Of a DNA stretch of 64,000 nucleotides, positions 1-8,388 are shown piece after piece. The notes beneath the pieces are model-generated. The model had not been told where the DNA came from, did not search any database, and worked only from the letters and a program-made list of their open reading frames with translations. Origin of the DNA: Burkholderia sp. Ax-1719 (GTDB lineage: Bacteria > Pseudomonadota > Gammaproteobacteria > Burkholderiales > Burkholderiaceae); assembly GCF_011753055.1 (NCBI RefSeq), contig NZ_VWWJ01000023.1:80848-144847 (forward strand). Direction: 5' to 3'. Both the position numbers and the translations under genes were made by a program. Position 1 is the stretch's first letter. Each line of letters opens with the position of its first letter.

Positions 1-123
1 CCTGCAAGCGAATCGACAGATCTTGCATGCGACCCAGGCCTGCGCGCCGGGCCACGGTCGGCGTCCACGGCGCGCATGACCGCATGACCGGTGGGCACGG
101 CGGCCTAATCACAAAACGCTCCG

Positions 124-1329
124 ATGTCCTCCAACTCACCCGCTACCTCTTCACGCATGAGCGCGCCCGAAGTGCGCGCGACCGTGTCGCTTGCCGCGAT
201 CTTCGCGCTGCGCATGCTGGGCCTGTTCATGATCATGCCGGTGTTTTCGGTTTACGCGAAAACCATTCCCGGCGGCGACAACGTGCTGCTAGTCGGCATC
301 GCGCTAGGCGCGTACGGCGTCACACAGTCCCTTCTGTACATCTTCTACGGCTGGATCTCCGACAAGATCGGGCGCAAACCCGTGATCGCCGCCGGTCTCG
401 TGATCTTCGCGATCGGCAGCTTCGTCGCGGCGGGCGCGCACGATATGACGTGGATTATCGTCGGGCGGGTGATCCAGGGCATGGGCGCGGTGTCGTCCGC
501 CGTGCTGGCCTTCATCGCCGATCTGACCTCGGAGCAGAACCGCACCAAGGCCATGGCGATGGTGGGCGGCTCGATCGGCCTGTCCTTCGCGGTGGCGATC
601 GTGGGCGCACCGGTGGTGTTCCACTGGGTCGGCATGAGCGGCCTGTTCACGCTGGTGGGCGTGTTCTCGATCGTCGCGGTGGGCGTGGTGCTGTGGGTGG
701 TGCCCGATGCGCCCCGCCCCGTGCATGTGCGCGCGCCGTTCTCCGAAGTCCTCCACAACGTGGAGCTGCTGCGCCTGAACTTCGGCGTGCTGGTGCTGCA
801 TGCCACACAGACCGCGCTGTTCCTGGTCGTGCCGCGCCTGCTGGTGGATGCGGGCTTGCCAGTCGCCGCGCACTGGAAGATTTATCTGCCGGTGATGGGC
901 CTGTCTTTTGTGCTGATGGTGCCGGCCATCATCGCGGCAGAGAAGAAGGGCAAGATGAAGGCAGTCGTGGTATCGGCCATTGGGCTTATCCTGATCGGCC
1001 AGCTTCTGCTCGGCTCGCTTGCGCATACCATTGCAATCGTGGCGGGCGTGCTGTTCGTGTACTTCCTCGGCTTCAATATTCTGGAAGCGTCGCAGCCTTC
1101 GCTGGTGTCGAAGCTCGCGCCCGGCACGCGCAAGGGCGCGGCCACCGGCGTGTACAACACGACGCAGTCGATCGGCCTTGCGCTGGGCGGCGTGGTGGGC
1201 GGCTGGATGCTCAAGCACGACGGCGCGAGCGCGGTGTTTTACACCTGCTCGGGGCTGGTGGCGTGCTGGCTTATAATCGCGGCCAACATGAAGGCCCCGC
1301 CCAAGCGGGCTGAGGCTAAACAGGCATAA
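124..1329 (+). CDS. YajR-like MFS transporter lacking the C-terminal YAM domain
   Basis: 401-residue major facilitator with about 12 hydrophobic segments. MFS motif A is visible in the loop after TM2 (GWISDKIGRKP), and the pattern EQNRTKAMA followed by a Gly-rich TM5 is the signature I know from E. coli YajR, whose whole MFS core it resembles. E. coli YajR is about 450 residues with a soluble YAM domain at its C-terminus; this protein stops after the last membrane segment and a short Lys-rich tail, so that domain is absent. The ATG at 124 gives the usual short cytoplasmic N-terminus. It lies 176 bases before ssb on the same strand. The substrate is unknown; proton-coupled export is a family-level inference. 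Confidence 0.85.
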   Translation: MSSNSPATSSRMSAPEVRATVSLAAIFALRMLGLFMIMPVFSVYAKTIPGGDNVLLVGIALGAYGVTQSLLYIFYGWISDKIGRKPVIAAGLVIFAIGSFVAAGAHDMTWIIVGRVIQGMGAVSSAVLAFIADLTSEQNRTKAMAMVGGSIGLSFAVAIVGAPVVFHWVGMSGLFTLVGVFSIVAVGVVLWVVPDAPRPVHVRAPFSEVLHNVELLRLNFGVLVLHATQTALFLVVPRLLVDAGLPVAAHWKIYLPVMGLSFVLMVPAIIAAEKKGKMKAVVVSAIGLILIGQLLLGSLAHTIAIVAGVLFVYFLGFNILEASQPSLVSKLAPGTRKGAATGVYNTTQSIGLALGGVVGGWMLKHDGASAVFYTCSGLVACWLIIAANMKAPPKRAEAKQA

Positions 1330-1505
1330 GCAGGCATAAGCCTCGCTGGCTCGAATGTATCGAAGCAACGGTGCGCCAGGCGGTGCGCCGTGCAACAACA
1401 CTCTCAGCAACCTATTTCGCGAAAAGCGATTCGCGCCCGGCAGTCGCACAATGACGGCCATGAGCGCGCGGCCGCTTTTCGATACTGAATCAACAGGAGA
1501 ATTTC

Positions 1506-2051
1506 ATGGCATCCGTGAACAAGGTGATCCTCGTCGGCAACCTCGGCGCCGAGCCGGAAGTGCGCTATCTGCCGAGCGGCGACGCCGTGGCGAACATCCG
1601 CCTCGCGACGACCGACCGCTATAAGGACAAGGCGTCCGGCGAGTTCAAGGAAATGACCGAATGGCACCGCGTGGCGTTCTTCGGCCGTCTGGCCGAGATC
1701 GTCTCGCAATACCTGAAGAAAGGTTCGTCGGTGTATATCGAAGGCCGCATCCGCACGCGCAAGTGGCAGGCGCAGGACGGCACGGACCGTTACTCGACGG
1801 AAATCGTCGCGGATCAGATGCAGATGCTGGGCGGCCGCAGCGGCGGCGGTGCATCGGCAGACGCGGATATGGGCGATGACGGCGGCTACAGCCAGCAGTC
1901 GTCGGCGCCGCGCGGCGGTGGCCGTGCTTCGGGCGGCAACATGGGCGGCGGCGCGCCGCGTTCGAGCGGCGGCGGCGCAAGCGGCGGTGGCCGTCCGAGC
2001 GCGCCGGCTGGCGGCGGCTTCGACGAAATGGACGACGATATTCCGTTCTAA
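1506..2051 (+). CDS. ssb: Single-stranded DNA-binding protein SSB
   Basis: 181-residue SSB that coats single-stranded DNA in replication, repair and recombination. The OB-fold occupies about residues 1-110 (start MASVNKVILVGNLG; the WHRV segment near residue 55). It is followed by a Gly/Ser/Arg-rich disordered linker of about 60 residues and the acidic C-terminal tip MDDDIPF, which docks partner proteins. Length and layout are normal for a beta-proteobacterial SSB. An AGGAG ribosome site sits 7 bases before the ATG. It is followed by a strong intrinsic terminator. Confidence 0.97.
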   Translation: MASVNKVILVGNLGAEPEVRYLPSGDAVANIRLATTDRYKDKASGEFKEMTEWHRVAFFGRLAEIVSQYLKKGSSVYIEGRIRTRKWQAQDGTDRYSTEIVADQMQMLGGRSGGGASADADMGDDGGYSQQSSAPRGGGRASGGNMGGGAPRSSGGGASGGGRPSAPAGGGFDEMDDDIPF

Positions 2052-2080
2052 ACGTCGCGCTGAGCAGTACCGTACTCAGA

Positions 2081-2115
2081 ACGCCCTTGCAGCATGCCGC
2101 TGCAAGGGCGTTTTT
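2081..2115 (+). terminator. Intrinsic terminator of ssb
   Basis: A perfect 13-bp stem (2081-2093 pairing with 2099-2111, loop ATGCC) is followed by a T run, 29 bases after the ssb stop codon. Confidence 0.9.
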
Positions 2116-2224
2116 CGTTGCTCGCCCGCTTTTCGTATTCCTCCGATTCAGCCGCGCGAGCGCGATCTCTAAGCTGACTCTCCTTGATGCGCGGCACATC
2201 GCTGCGCCGTTCCGGAGTCCAGCC

Positions 2225-2347
2225 ATGAGTCCCAGCCCGCTTATCGATCTCACCCGCTTGCAGCAGATTCCCGCTTCGGCATCTTCTTCGCGCGTTAGCG
2301 CGTTCGCGCTCGCCATCGCTTTCTTCCGGCGCTGGCTCGGCAAATAA
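2225..2347 (+). CDS. Possible 40-residue small protein
   Basis: A short open frame begins MSPSPLIDLTRLQQ and ends in a hydrophobic then basic tail (AFALAIAFFRRWLGK). A GGAG ribosome site lies 7 bases upstream of the ATG, ideal spacing, and the frame fills the space between the ssb terminator and the next regulator. The Arg/Trp-rich tail recalls DUF1127-type small proteins but is too short to assign. There is no independent evidence for expression; it could be a leader peptide for the downstream regulator operon. Confidence 0.4.
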   Translation: MSPSPLIDLTRLQQIPASASSSRVSAFALAIAFFRRWLGK

Positions 2348-2391
2348 ACGCTTTGTCGAAGTGATTTGACATTTTGTCGTAAACCGTCAAA

Positions 2392-3075
2392 ATGTCATTC
2401 ATGACGAAGCCAGCCAGATCCGCTGAAATCCAGCACGAAAACCAGCTCCTCCTGCGCGAGGGTCGCAAGATCGTCGAGGCGCTCGGCCAGACGCTGGCGC
2501 CGCTCGTCGAAGTCCTGCTGCATGATCTCACCACGCCCGAGCAATCGGTCGTCGCCATTGCGAACAATCTGTCGGGCCGTCAGATCGGCGACGCCGCGAC
2601 CGAAATGGGCCTCGCCCGCATCGCGGACCCCGGCTTTCCCGACGTCGTCGCCAACTATCCGAATCGTTTTCCGGATGGCCGTCCGGTCAAGAGCACGTCC
2701 ATCGGCCTGAAGAACAGCGCGGGCGAATGCGTCGCGGCCATCTGCCTGAACATGGACGTGTCGCTGCTCGGTGCGGTCACGGCGGGTCTCGGCCAGCTGA
2801 TGCAGACCGGCGCGGCCTCGCCAGTCGCCGAAACGCTTGCGCCGCATACGAGCGGCGAGGCCCGCGACACCATCCGCGCCGCGCTCGAACGCTTTGCCGC
2901 CGCGCGCAACACCACGCCCATCGGCATGACGCTCGCGCAGCGCCGCGAAGCCGTGCGCGAACTCGCCGAAAGCGGCCACCTGAACCTGCGCCACGCGCTT
3001 GCCGAAGTCGCGCGCACGCTCGGCGTGGCGCGCCCGACCGTCTATTCCTACCTGCCCAGCGAGCATCGACCATGA
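2392..3075 (+). CDS. YheO/DauR-family transcriptional regulator (PAS-like plus HTH)
   Basis: 227-residue cytoplasmic regulator. Residues about 15-130 match the YheO-like PAS-type sensor domain (LLREGRKIVEALGQTLAP, then the VVAIANNLSGR segment). Residues about 170-225 form the family's C-terminal helix-turn-helix, with LAEVARTLGVARPTVYSYL as recognition region. Family members include DauR, which represses D-arginine catabolism in Pseudomonas. The gene overlaps the following PLP dehydratase by 4 bases (ATGA), so it very probably controls its own operon in response to an amino acid or related ligand. Two ATGs (2392 and 2401) are possible starts. Confidence 0.85.
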   Translation: MSFMTKPARSAEIQHENQLLLREGRKIVEALGQTLAPLVEVLLHDLTTPEQSVVAIANNLSGRQIGDAATEMGLARIADPGFPDVVANYPNRFPDGRPVKSTSIGLKNSAGECVAAICLNMDVSLLGAVTAGLGQLMQTGAASPVAETLAPHTSGEARDTIRAALERFAAARNTTPIGMTLAQRREAVRELAESGHLNLRHALAEVARTLGVARPTVYSYLPSEHRP

Positions 3076-4043
3076 GCACCTTGCCGATCACCTTCGAAGA
3101 CGTCGCCGCCGCCCACGAGCGCATTCGCGGCGTTGCGCACCGTACACCCGTGATGACTTCGCGCACCGCGAACGCGCTCACGGGCGCGGAACTGTTCTTC
3201 AAGTGCGAGAACTTCCAGCGCATGGGCGCGTTCAAGTTTCGCGGCGCATATAACGCCATCGCGCAATTCACGCCGGAGCAAAAGAAGGGCGGCGTGATCA
3301 CGTTCTCGTCGGGCAATCACGCGCAGGCGATCGCGCTGTCGGCGCAACTGCTCGGCGTGAAGGCTGTGATCGTGATGCCGCACGATGCGCCCTCGGTGAA
3401 GGTCGAGGCGACGCGCGGCTACGGCGGCGAAGTCGTGTTTTACGACCGCTACACCGAAGACCGCGAAGCGCTCGGCAAGCGGCTCGCCGAAGAGCGCGGC
3501 CTTACGCTGATTCCGCCTTACGACCATCCGCACGTGATGGCAGGGCAGGGCACGGCGGCCAAGGAACTGTTCGAGGAGGCTGGCGATCTCGACGTGCTGC
3601 TCACGCCGCTCGGCGGTGGCGGGCTGCTGTCGGGTTGCGCGACGGTGGCGCATGCGCTTGCGCCGCGCTGCACGGTGATCGGCGTGGAACCGGCGGCCGG
3701 CAACGACGGCCAGCAGAGTTTCCAGAAGGGCGAGATCGTCCACATCGACACGCCTAAAACGATCGCCGATGGCGCGCAGACGCAGCATCTCGGCAACTAC
3801 ACCTTCGCGGTGATCCGCGAGCGTGTGCAGGAGATCGTCACGGTGAGCGACGCGGAACTCGTCGAGACGATGAAGTTCTTCGCGAGCCGCATGAAGCTGG
3901 TGGTCGAGCCGACCGGCTGTCTCGCGGCGGCGGCGGTGCTGCAACGCAAGGTGGATGTGCGCGGCAAGCGCGTGGGCATCGTGATTTCGGGCGGCAATGT
4001 CGATCTGCTGCGTTTCGCCGATCTGGTGCGCGCGCAGGACTGA
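3072..4043 (+). CDS. PLP-dependent threonine/serine dehydratase-type enzyme (possibly threo-3-hydroxyaspartate ammonia-lyase)
   Basis: 323-residue fold-type II PLP enzyme that removes ammonia from a beta-hydroxy amino acid. The PLP lysine is K55 in GAFKFRGA, the cofactor-phosphate or substrate loop is SSGNHAQ at 79-85, and the glycine loop is PLGGGGLLSG near residue 180. It has only the catalytic domain, with no ACT-like regulatory domain, as in catabolic threonine dehydratases, serine racemases and hydroxyaspartate ammonia-lyases rather than biosynthetic IlvA. Translation is coupled to the regulator upstream (ATGA overlap at 3072-3075). The ORF could be read further upstream, but the coupled ATG gives the normal family N-terminus. 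Substrate is not decidable from sequence. Confidence 0.85.
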   Translation: MSTLPITFEDVAAAHERIRGVAHRTPVMTSRTANALTGAELFFKCENFQRMGAFKFRGAYNAIAQFTPEQKKGGVITFSSGNHAQAIALSAQLLGVKAVIVMPHDAPSVKVEATRGYGGEVVFYDRYTEDREALGKRLAEERGLTLIPPYDHPHVMAGQGTAAKELFEEAGDLDVLLTPLGGGGLLSGCATVAHALAPRCTVIGVEPAAGNDGQQSFQKGEIVHIDTPKTIADGAQTQHLGNYTFAVIRERVQEIVTVSDAELVETMKFFASRMKLVVEPTGCLAAAAVLQRKVDVRGKRVGIVISGGNVDLLRFADLVRAQD

Positions 4044-4101
4044 CGCTTTCCGAGGTTTTCCCGGCGGATTTTCCCGACGTTTTCGCGGCGCTTCGCGGGC
4101 C

Positions 4102-5004
4102 CTAACCGAGCAGGGCCGCGAGCGCTTCGCGCGCATGGCTCACCTGCGCGCTTTCGCCGGGCCGTCCCGGCAGCAGATGAAACTCCGCCGCCGGCAACGG
4201 CGGCAGCCCGAACGAAGCGGGGCAGGCTTCCACGCCATCGCCGATCGCCGATTCGTTCAGACACGAAATCCCCAGCCCCGCCTTGAGCGCCAGTTGCAGC
4301 CCGGCGACACCCGACGCCGAATGCGAAATCAGATACGGCATGCGCGCGCGTTCGAGCAGCTTTACGACGTAGCGCTGCAACTGGCATGTCGACGGCAGCA
4401 GCACCAATGGCCACGGCGGCGCGAGCGACGCATGTTCGCGCAGCGTCTCGCGCGCGCCGACCCAGAGCAGCTTCTCGCGCCGGATGACCGTGCTTTCGCC
4501 ACTCGCATGATCGGCGCGCGACGATGCACGCCGCGACGGCGCATCGACCATACGTAGCGACACACCGATATCGAACACATTGTCCTGCGCGCTCGCCTCG
4601 ATTACGGCGCTCGGCAGCACGGTCACGTGCAGGCGCAGACGCGGATGCTGGCTCGCAAAGCGCCGGATGATGGCGGCCACGTCGTGCGGCCGGTAGTAAT
4701 CGGTGATGGCCAGGCGCAGTTCGCCGTCGAGCGAGCGCCCGAGCATGTCGTCGAACGCGGCGTCGCACATCGCCACGATGCGGCGCGCGTGCTCGACGAG
4801 CTTCGCGCCCGCGGGTGTAGCGGCAACGCCTTGTTTGCTGCGCACGAATAGCGGCTGGCCGATGCGATCTTCGAGCTTCTTCAGTTGCTCGCTGACCGAG
4901 GACTGCGAAAGAAATACCCGCTCCGCAGCGCCCGATACGCTGCCTGCTTCCGTCACGGCGAGGAAAGTGCGCAACTGCGCGAGATCGAGACCGCGAGCGT
5001 TCAT
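4102..5004 (-). CDS. LysR-family transcriptional regulator
   Basis: 300-residue LTTR. The winged HTH is at residues about 6-65 (LAQLRTFLAVTEAGSVSGAA, then LSQSSVSEQLKKLE), followed by a substrate-binding-like effector domain at 90-295. The frame stays open far upstream, but the family N-terminus begins at the ATG at 5004. It is divergent from the MFS gene at 5131 with a 126-base shared promoter region, so it probably controls that transporter and itself. Convergent with the dehydratase gene (58-base gap). Confidence 0.88.
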   Translation of the reverse strand: MNARGLDLAQLRTFLAVTEAGSVSGAAERVFLSQSSVSEQLKKLEDRIGQPLFVRSKQGVAATPAGAKLVEHARRIVAMCDAAFDDMLGRSLDGELRLAITDYYRPHDVAAIIRRFASQHPRLRLHVTVLPSAVIEASAQDNVFDIGVSLRMVDAPSRRASSRADHASGESTVIRREKLLWVGARETLREHASLAPPWPLVLLPSTCQLQRYVVKLLERARMPYLISHSASGVAGLQLALKAGLGISCLNESAIGDGVEACPASFGLPPLPAAEFHLLPGRPGESAQVSHAREALAALLG

Positions 5005-5130
5005 GTCGATGGCGTTCGTATTGCGTTCAATGTTTCGGAAAATCCGATCACATCGTTTGGATATTTCCGCTTTTCCGATAGATGGTGCGCCCTTAGCATG
5101 GCCGCAGTCAATGCATTTCTGGAGGCGGAA
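5005..5130. promoter_or_regulatory. Shared LysR/MFS divergent promoter region
   Basis: 126 bases, AT-richer than both neighbouring genes, with repeated CGGAAAATCCGAT-like and TTTCCGCTTTTCCGAT blocks between about 5030 and 5085. Such dyad-like elements between a LysR gene and its divergent target are where LTTRs normally bind. A specific operator is not proven. Confidence 0.4.
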
Positions 5131-6507
5131 ATGGAGCACGTAATCGAACACACGACAGCACGCGCGAAACAAAACACGAACGGCGGCCCCGCGTCGCATC
5201 GCTGGAAGGTCTTGAGCGTTGGCGTCGCGGCCAATGCGAGTTTTGCGGCCGCGTTTTCCGGGATACCGGCGACGGCGGTGTGGCTGCGCCCCTCGTATGG
5301 CATCGGCACGGGAGAACTGGGCTTTGTGCTCGGCATGCTCGGGCTCGGGATTGTGCTGAGCGAGTTGCCTTGGGGACTGCTGACGGATCGTTGGGGCGAC
5401 CGGCGCGTGCTGCTGCTCGGGCTTGCATCGACGATGGCAGCGCTCATCGCGATGGCGGTGTGGGGCGTGCCGTCCGCTGCCCATGTGCCTGGGCCGCATG
5501 CGCTGGTGGCGGGATTTCTCGCCATCGGGCTGCTGGGCGGCAGCGTCAACGGTTCGAGCGGACGCGCCGTGATGGCCTGGTTCGGGCCAAAGGAGCGTGG
5601 ACTTGCGATGAGCATCCGGCAGACGGCGGTTCCCGCGGGAGCGGGCATCGGCGCGCTGCTGCTGCCGGCGCTCGCGGCCCATGCGGGATTCATGTGGGTG
5701 TACGGCACGCTCGCGGCGATGTGTTTTATATCGGCATTCCTCACGATTATCTGGGTGCGCGAGCCCGATATCGTCCCGCAGGCAAACACGGCGTCTGAAA
5801 CGCCCGCGGTCACGGCGCCGGCGCGCTCGCCATTGTTGCGCGCCCAGGTCTGGCGCATGGCCGGCGGCATCGCGGCACTGTGCATTCCGCAGGTCGCGGT
5901 GATCACGTTCGCAAGCGTGTTCCTCCACGATTTCGGCCATGCGGCCAGTGCGGCGGCAGGCGTGGTGCTCGCATCGGTGCAGATCGGCGCGGCAGTCATG
6001 CGTGTGTGGAGCGGCCGATGGACCGACCGGCGCGGAAACCGCAACGCGTATCTGCGCGCCTGTGCGGCGCTCACCGTCGTGCTTTTCGCTGTGCTGGCCG
6101 CGACGACGGCGTGGTGCGCGCAAGCAGTGCATGCCCAGCCGGGCTTGCCTGCACTTTCGCTGATCGCGCTATCCGTGTTGCTGGTGGCAGGCGGCGTCGC
6201 CGCGTCGGCGTGGCATGGCGTGGCCTACACCGAACTCGCGACGCTCGCGGGCCACGGCCGTGTGGGCAGCGCACTCGCCATGGGGAACACGGGGGCGTTC
6301 GTCGCCTTCTGGCTGGCGCCGTCCGCCATTCCGATGCTGCTTGGGGTCGCGGGTTGGCCCGCCGTCTGGCTGGGTGCCGCCGCATGTGCGGCGCTCGCAT
6401 GGCCCGCATTTGCGCAGCCTCGTGTTCACCGCCCTCATGCTGATGACGCGATCGCGCCAGCAGTACGGTCCTCGCGGCCTCGGTCAGGCAATAGCGCCGC
6501 AGTTTGA
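5131..6507 (+). CDS. MFS transporter (CynX/NimT-like)
   Basis: 458-residue major facilitator with about 12 membrane segments and an unstructured C-terminal tail of about 30 residues. Motif A appears as GLLTDRWGDRR after TM2, and a GRAVMAWFGPKERGLAMS loop precedes TM5. The start is set by a strong GGAGG ribosome site at 5121-5125, five bases before the ATG at 5131; a longer frame upstream overlaps the divergent promoter and is unlikely. Divergent from the LysR gene, which probably regulates it. Substrate unknown. Confidence 0.82.
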   Translation: MEHVIEHTTARAKQNTNGGPASHRWKVLSVGVAANASFAAAFSGIPATAVWLRPSYGIGTGELGFVLGMLGLGIVLSELPWGLLTDRWGDRRVLLLGLASTMAALIAMAVWGVPSAAHVPGPHALVAGFLAIGLLGGSVNGSSGRAVMAWFGPKERGLAMSIRQTAVPAGAGIGALLLPALAAHAGFMWVYGTLAAMCFISAFLTIIWVREPDIVPQANTASETPAVTAPARSPLLRAQVWRMAGGIAALCIPQVAVITFASVFLHDFGHAASAAAGVVLASVQIGAAVMRVWSGRWTDRRGNRNAYLRACAALTVVLFAVLAATTAWCAQAVHAQPGLPALSLIALSVLLVAGGVAASAWHGVAYTELATLAGHGRVGSALAMGNTGAFVAFWLAPSAIPMLLGVAGWPAVWLGAAACAALAWPAFAQPRVHRPHADDAIAPAVRSSRPRSGNSAAV

Positions 6508-6777
6508 ATCCGGCTAGATAAAGTTCTTAAAAGTGTGATTTTAAAATTGAGAATTGTGCGAATTAAATCCACTTATTTAGCATAAAAAATAGACATTTAA
6601 ATGTTATTTACTATTCATGATTCGGATATTTCTTATTCTGGCAATCTTTAATCAATGTTCAGATGGTGCTTTCAGAAACGTTGCGAATCGCGCGACGAAG
6701 AAAATGACGCGGCCAGATGAAGGTTCGGGCACGCGTCGGCCGATCCGATACCCCTACTACATCGAGAGAGAGCCACC
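6508..6777. promoter_or_regulatory. AT-rich upstream region of the two-regulator signalling block
   Basis: 270 bases without a convincing gene. About 6515-6660 is markedly AT-rich in an otherwise 65% GC window, with many TTAAA, ATTTA and AAAAAAT stretches, then GC-rich sequence leads to the TTG start at 6778. This is typical of a regulated promoter or a silencer-binding region. No single -35/-10 pair could be fixed with confidence. Confidence 0.5.
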
Positions 6778-7425
6778 TTGAAGCTCAGAGTCGTCCTTGC
6801 CGACGATCACCCATTCGTATTACTCGGTGTGCGTTCCGCGCTTGAGGCGGCCGGCGACATTCACGTCGTGGGCGAGGCCTCCGGCCCGCGCGCTCTTTTT
6901 CACACACTCGAAAAAGTCGCGTGCGACATCGTGCTCACCGATCTCACCATGCCCAGCGAGCCGGGAGCGCCTGAAGACGGGCTGAACCTCGTGCGGCGTC
7001 TGCGGCGCGACTGGCCGCAACTGCGCATCGTGGTGCTGACGAGCATTGCCAATGCAGCCATCCTGCGCGCCGTCATGAATACAGGCGTAACGGCGCTCAT
7101 CCGCAAAAGCGAGCCCATGGACGAACTGCTCGCGGCGGTGCGCGGCGCAGGAAACGGACTGCGCTACGTAAGCCGCTCGATTCTCGAAGAACTGGCGGCG
7201 GCAGGCACCGAGCGCACCGATAGCACGCGCGAACCCCGCCTTTCGCCGCGTGAATCGGAAGTCATCCGTCAATTTGTGCGCGGCCGCACGATTACCGAAA
7301 TCGCCCGTTTGCTTGAGCGCGACGTGCGTACGGTGAGCCGCCAGAAACGCGACGCCATGGCGAAGCTCGGCGTGAGCAACGACGCGGGCCTGTTCGCCTT
7401 CGTCCGGGCTCACGGTCTGCTATGA
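6778..7425 (+). CDS. NarL/FixJ-type response regulator, first of a tandem pair
   Basis: 215-residue response regulator. The receiver domain (1-125) has the acidic pair D9/D10, phosphoacceptor D55 (IVLTDLTMP), the conserved Thr in VVLTS and the Lys in IRKSEP, so it should be phosphorylatable. A LuxR-type HTH occupies about 150-212 (LSPRESEVIRQFVRG, then TITEIARLLERDVRTVSRQK). The layout resembles RcsB/EvgA/BvgA-class regulators. The start is TTG, with a purine-rich GAGAGAGAG ribosome site. Overlaps the next regulator by 4 bases (ATGA), so the two are translationally coupled. The likely phosphodonor is the hybrid kinase at 9139. Confidence 0.9.
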   Translation: MKLRVVLADDHPFVLLGVRSALEAAGDIHVVGEASGPRALFHTLEKVACDIVLTDLTMPSEPGAPEDGLNLVRRLRRDWPQLRIVVLTSIANAAILRAVMNTGVTALIRKSEPMDELLAAVRGAGNGLRYVSRSILEELAAAGTERTDSTREPRLSPRESEVIRQFVRGRTITEIARLLERDVRTVSRQKRDAMAKLGVSNDAGLFAFVRAHGLL

Positions 7426-8204
7426 ATACGACGTCCGTTTTCCAGCCCCGTGTATGGCCGGCGCATCTCTCCTCGGTGTTGAGACACGAGAGCGCTGCGC
7501 GCAACGCGCCCGAGCCGTCAGGGGCCGATGCCACGCAACAGGCGCAGCCGCTGAAGCTGCTCATCGCGGACGATCATCCCCTCGTGCTCTTTGCGCTCGA
7601 CAATCTGATCGCCGCGCAGCCCAACATGCGTATCGTGGCGCGCGCGCAGACCGTGGCTCAGCTTTTCGACATGGCGACGCGGCACGACTTCGACCTTGTC
7701 GTGATGGACCTGCACATGCCGGGCGACGGCTGCGAGGAGGGCCATGAAGCGATCAGCGCGTTCCGGCGCGAGCATGTGGACAAGCCTGTTGTCGTACTCA
7801 CCATGGACGACGACGCCAAGGTGTTGCGCCGCGCGCTCGAACTCGACATCGGCGGCTTGCTCAGCAAGCGCGATCGCATTGATCTGATACCCGTCGCCAT
7901 CGCCTCGGCGCTCGCGCAGGAACAATACGTGGGGCCGTCGGTGCGCGACCTGCTCGACAAGGCCGCGCGCGAGGAGCGGCGCGCGCACGTGCATCAGGTG
8001 CTGTCACGACGTGAATACGAAGTGCTGTCGCATTACGCCACCGGGCTGGGCGTCACCGAGATCGCCAGATTGCTCGGGCGCAGCGTCAAGACCATCAGCG
8101 CGCAGAAATGCGCGGCCATGAAGAAGCTCGCGCTCACCAGCGATATCGAGCTTTACCGCTTTGCCGTCGAGTGTGGCGTCGTGCACGCCGAAGATGCCGA
8201 GTGA
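7422..8204 (+). CDS. NarL/FixJ-type response regulator, second of a tandem pair
   Basis: 260-residue response regulator with an unstructured N-terminal extension of about 43 residues before the receiver. D50/D51, phosphoacceptor D96 (LVVMDLHMP), Thr in VVLTM and Lys in LLSKRD are all present. The LuxR-type HTH is near residues 195-250 (LSRREYEVLSHYATG, then VTEIARLLGRSVKTISAQK). It is a diverged paralogue of the preceding gene: same HTH spacing and the same EIARLL(E/G)R(D/S)V(R/K)T(V/I)S core. Two coupled regulators next to one BvgS-like kinase suggest a branched relay or heterodimers, as described for RcsB-type proteins. Confidence 0.9.
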   Translation: MNTTSVFQPRVWPAHLSSVLRHESAARNAPEPSGADATQQAQPLKLLIADDHPLVLFALDNLIAAQPNMRIVARAQTVAQLFDMATRHDFDLVVMDLHMPGDGCEEGHEAISAFRREHVDKPVVVLTMDDDAKVLRRALELDIGGLLSKRDRIDLIPVAIASALAQEQYVGPSVRDLLDKAAREERRAHVHQVLSRREYEVLSHYATGLGVTEIARLLGRSVKTISAQKCAAMKKLALTSDIELYRFAVECGVVHAEDAE

Positions 8205-8239
8205 GCGCGCGCGCTTCATTTTTTCAGAGTTGTCCTATC

Positions 8240-8270
8240 TGATCAGCCGACGGGCCTGATCATAATTTTT
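8240..8270 (+). terminator. Possible weak terminator or attenuator after the response regulators
   Basis: Inverted repeat TGATCAG (8240-8246) and CTGATCA (8256-8262) with a 9-base spacer, followed by TAATTTTT. The 7-bp stem is short and only half GC, so it may only partly separate the regulators from the aquaporin-kinase genes. Each arm also contains the palindrome TGATCA, so it could instead be a protein-binding site. Confidence 0.4.
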
Positions 8271-8388
8271 GGTCCGACGCGCGAACTGCTGGTCATGTTG
8301 GTCATCGCGACAATTCCGATCTCGTTTCCGAAAGGGCTGCGGGCTCAGTAACGGCTGGCGCGCGGCAACTGGAAGGGGACACAGGACG

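Noticed and set aside
1..123. Possible start of a divergent uvrA at the left edge
   Set aside because: uvrA often lies upstream of this transporter and ssb, but the minus-strand reading of the edge does not match the UvrA N-terminus.
5005..6132. Upstream extension of the minus-strand LysR frame to 676 residues
   Set aside because: The extra residues are Arg/His/Pro-rich and lie antisense to the MFS gene; the LysR domain begins at 5004.
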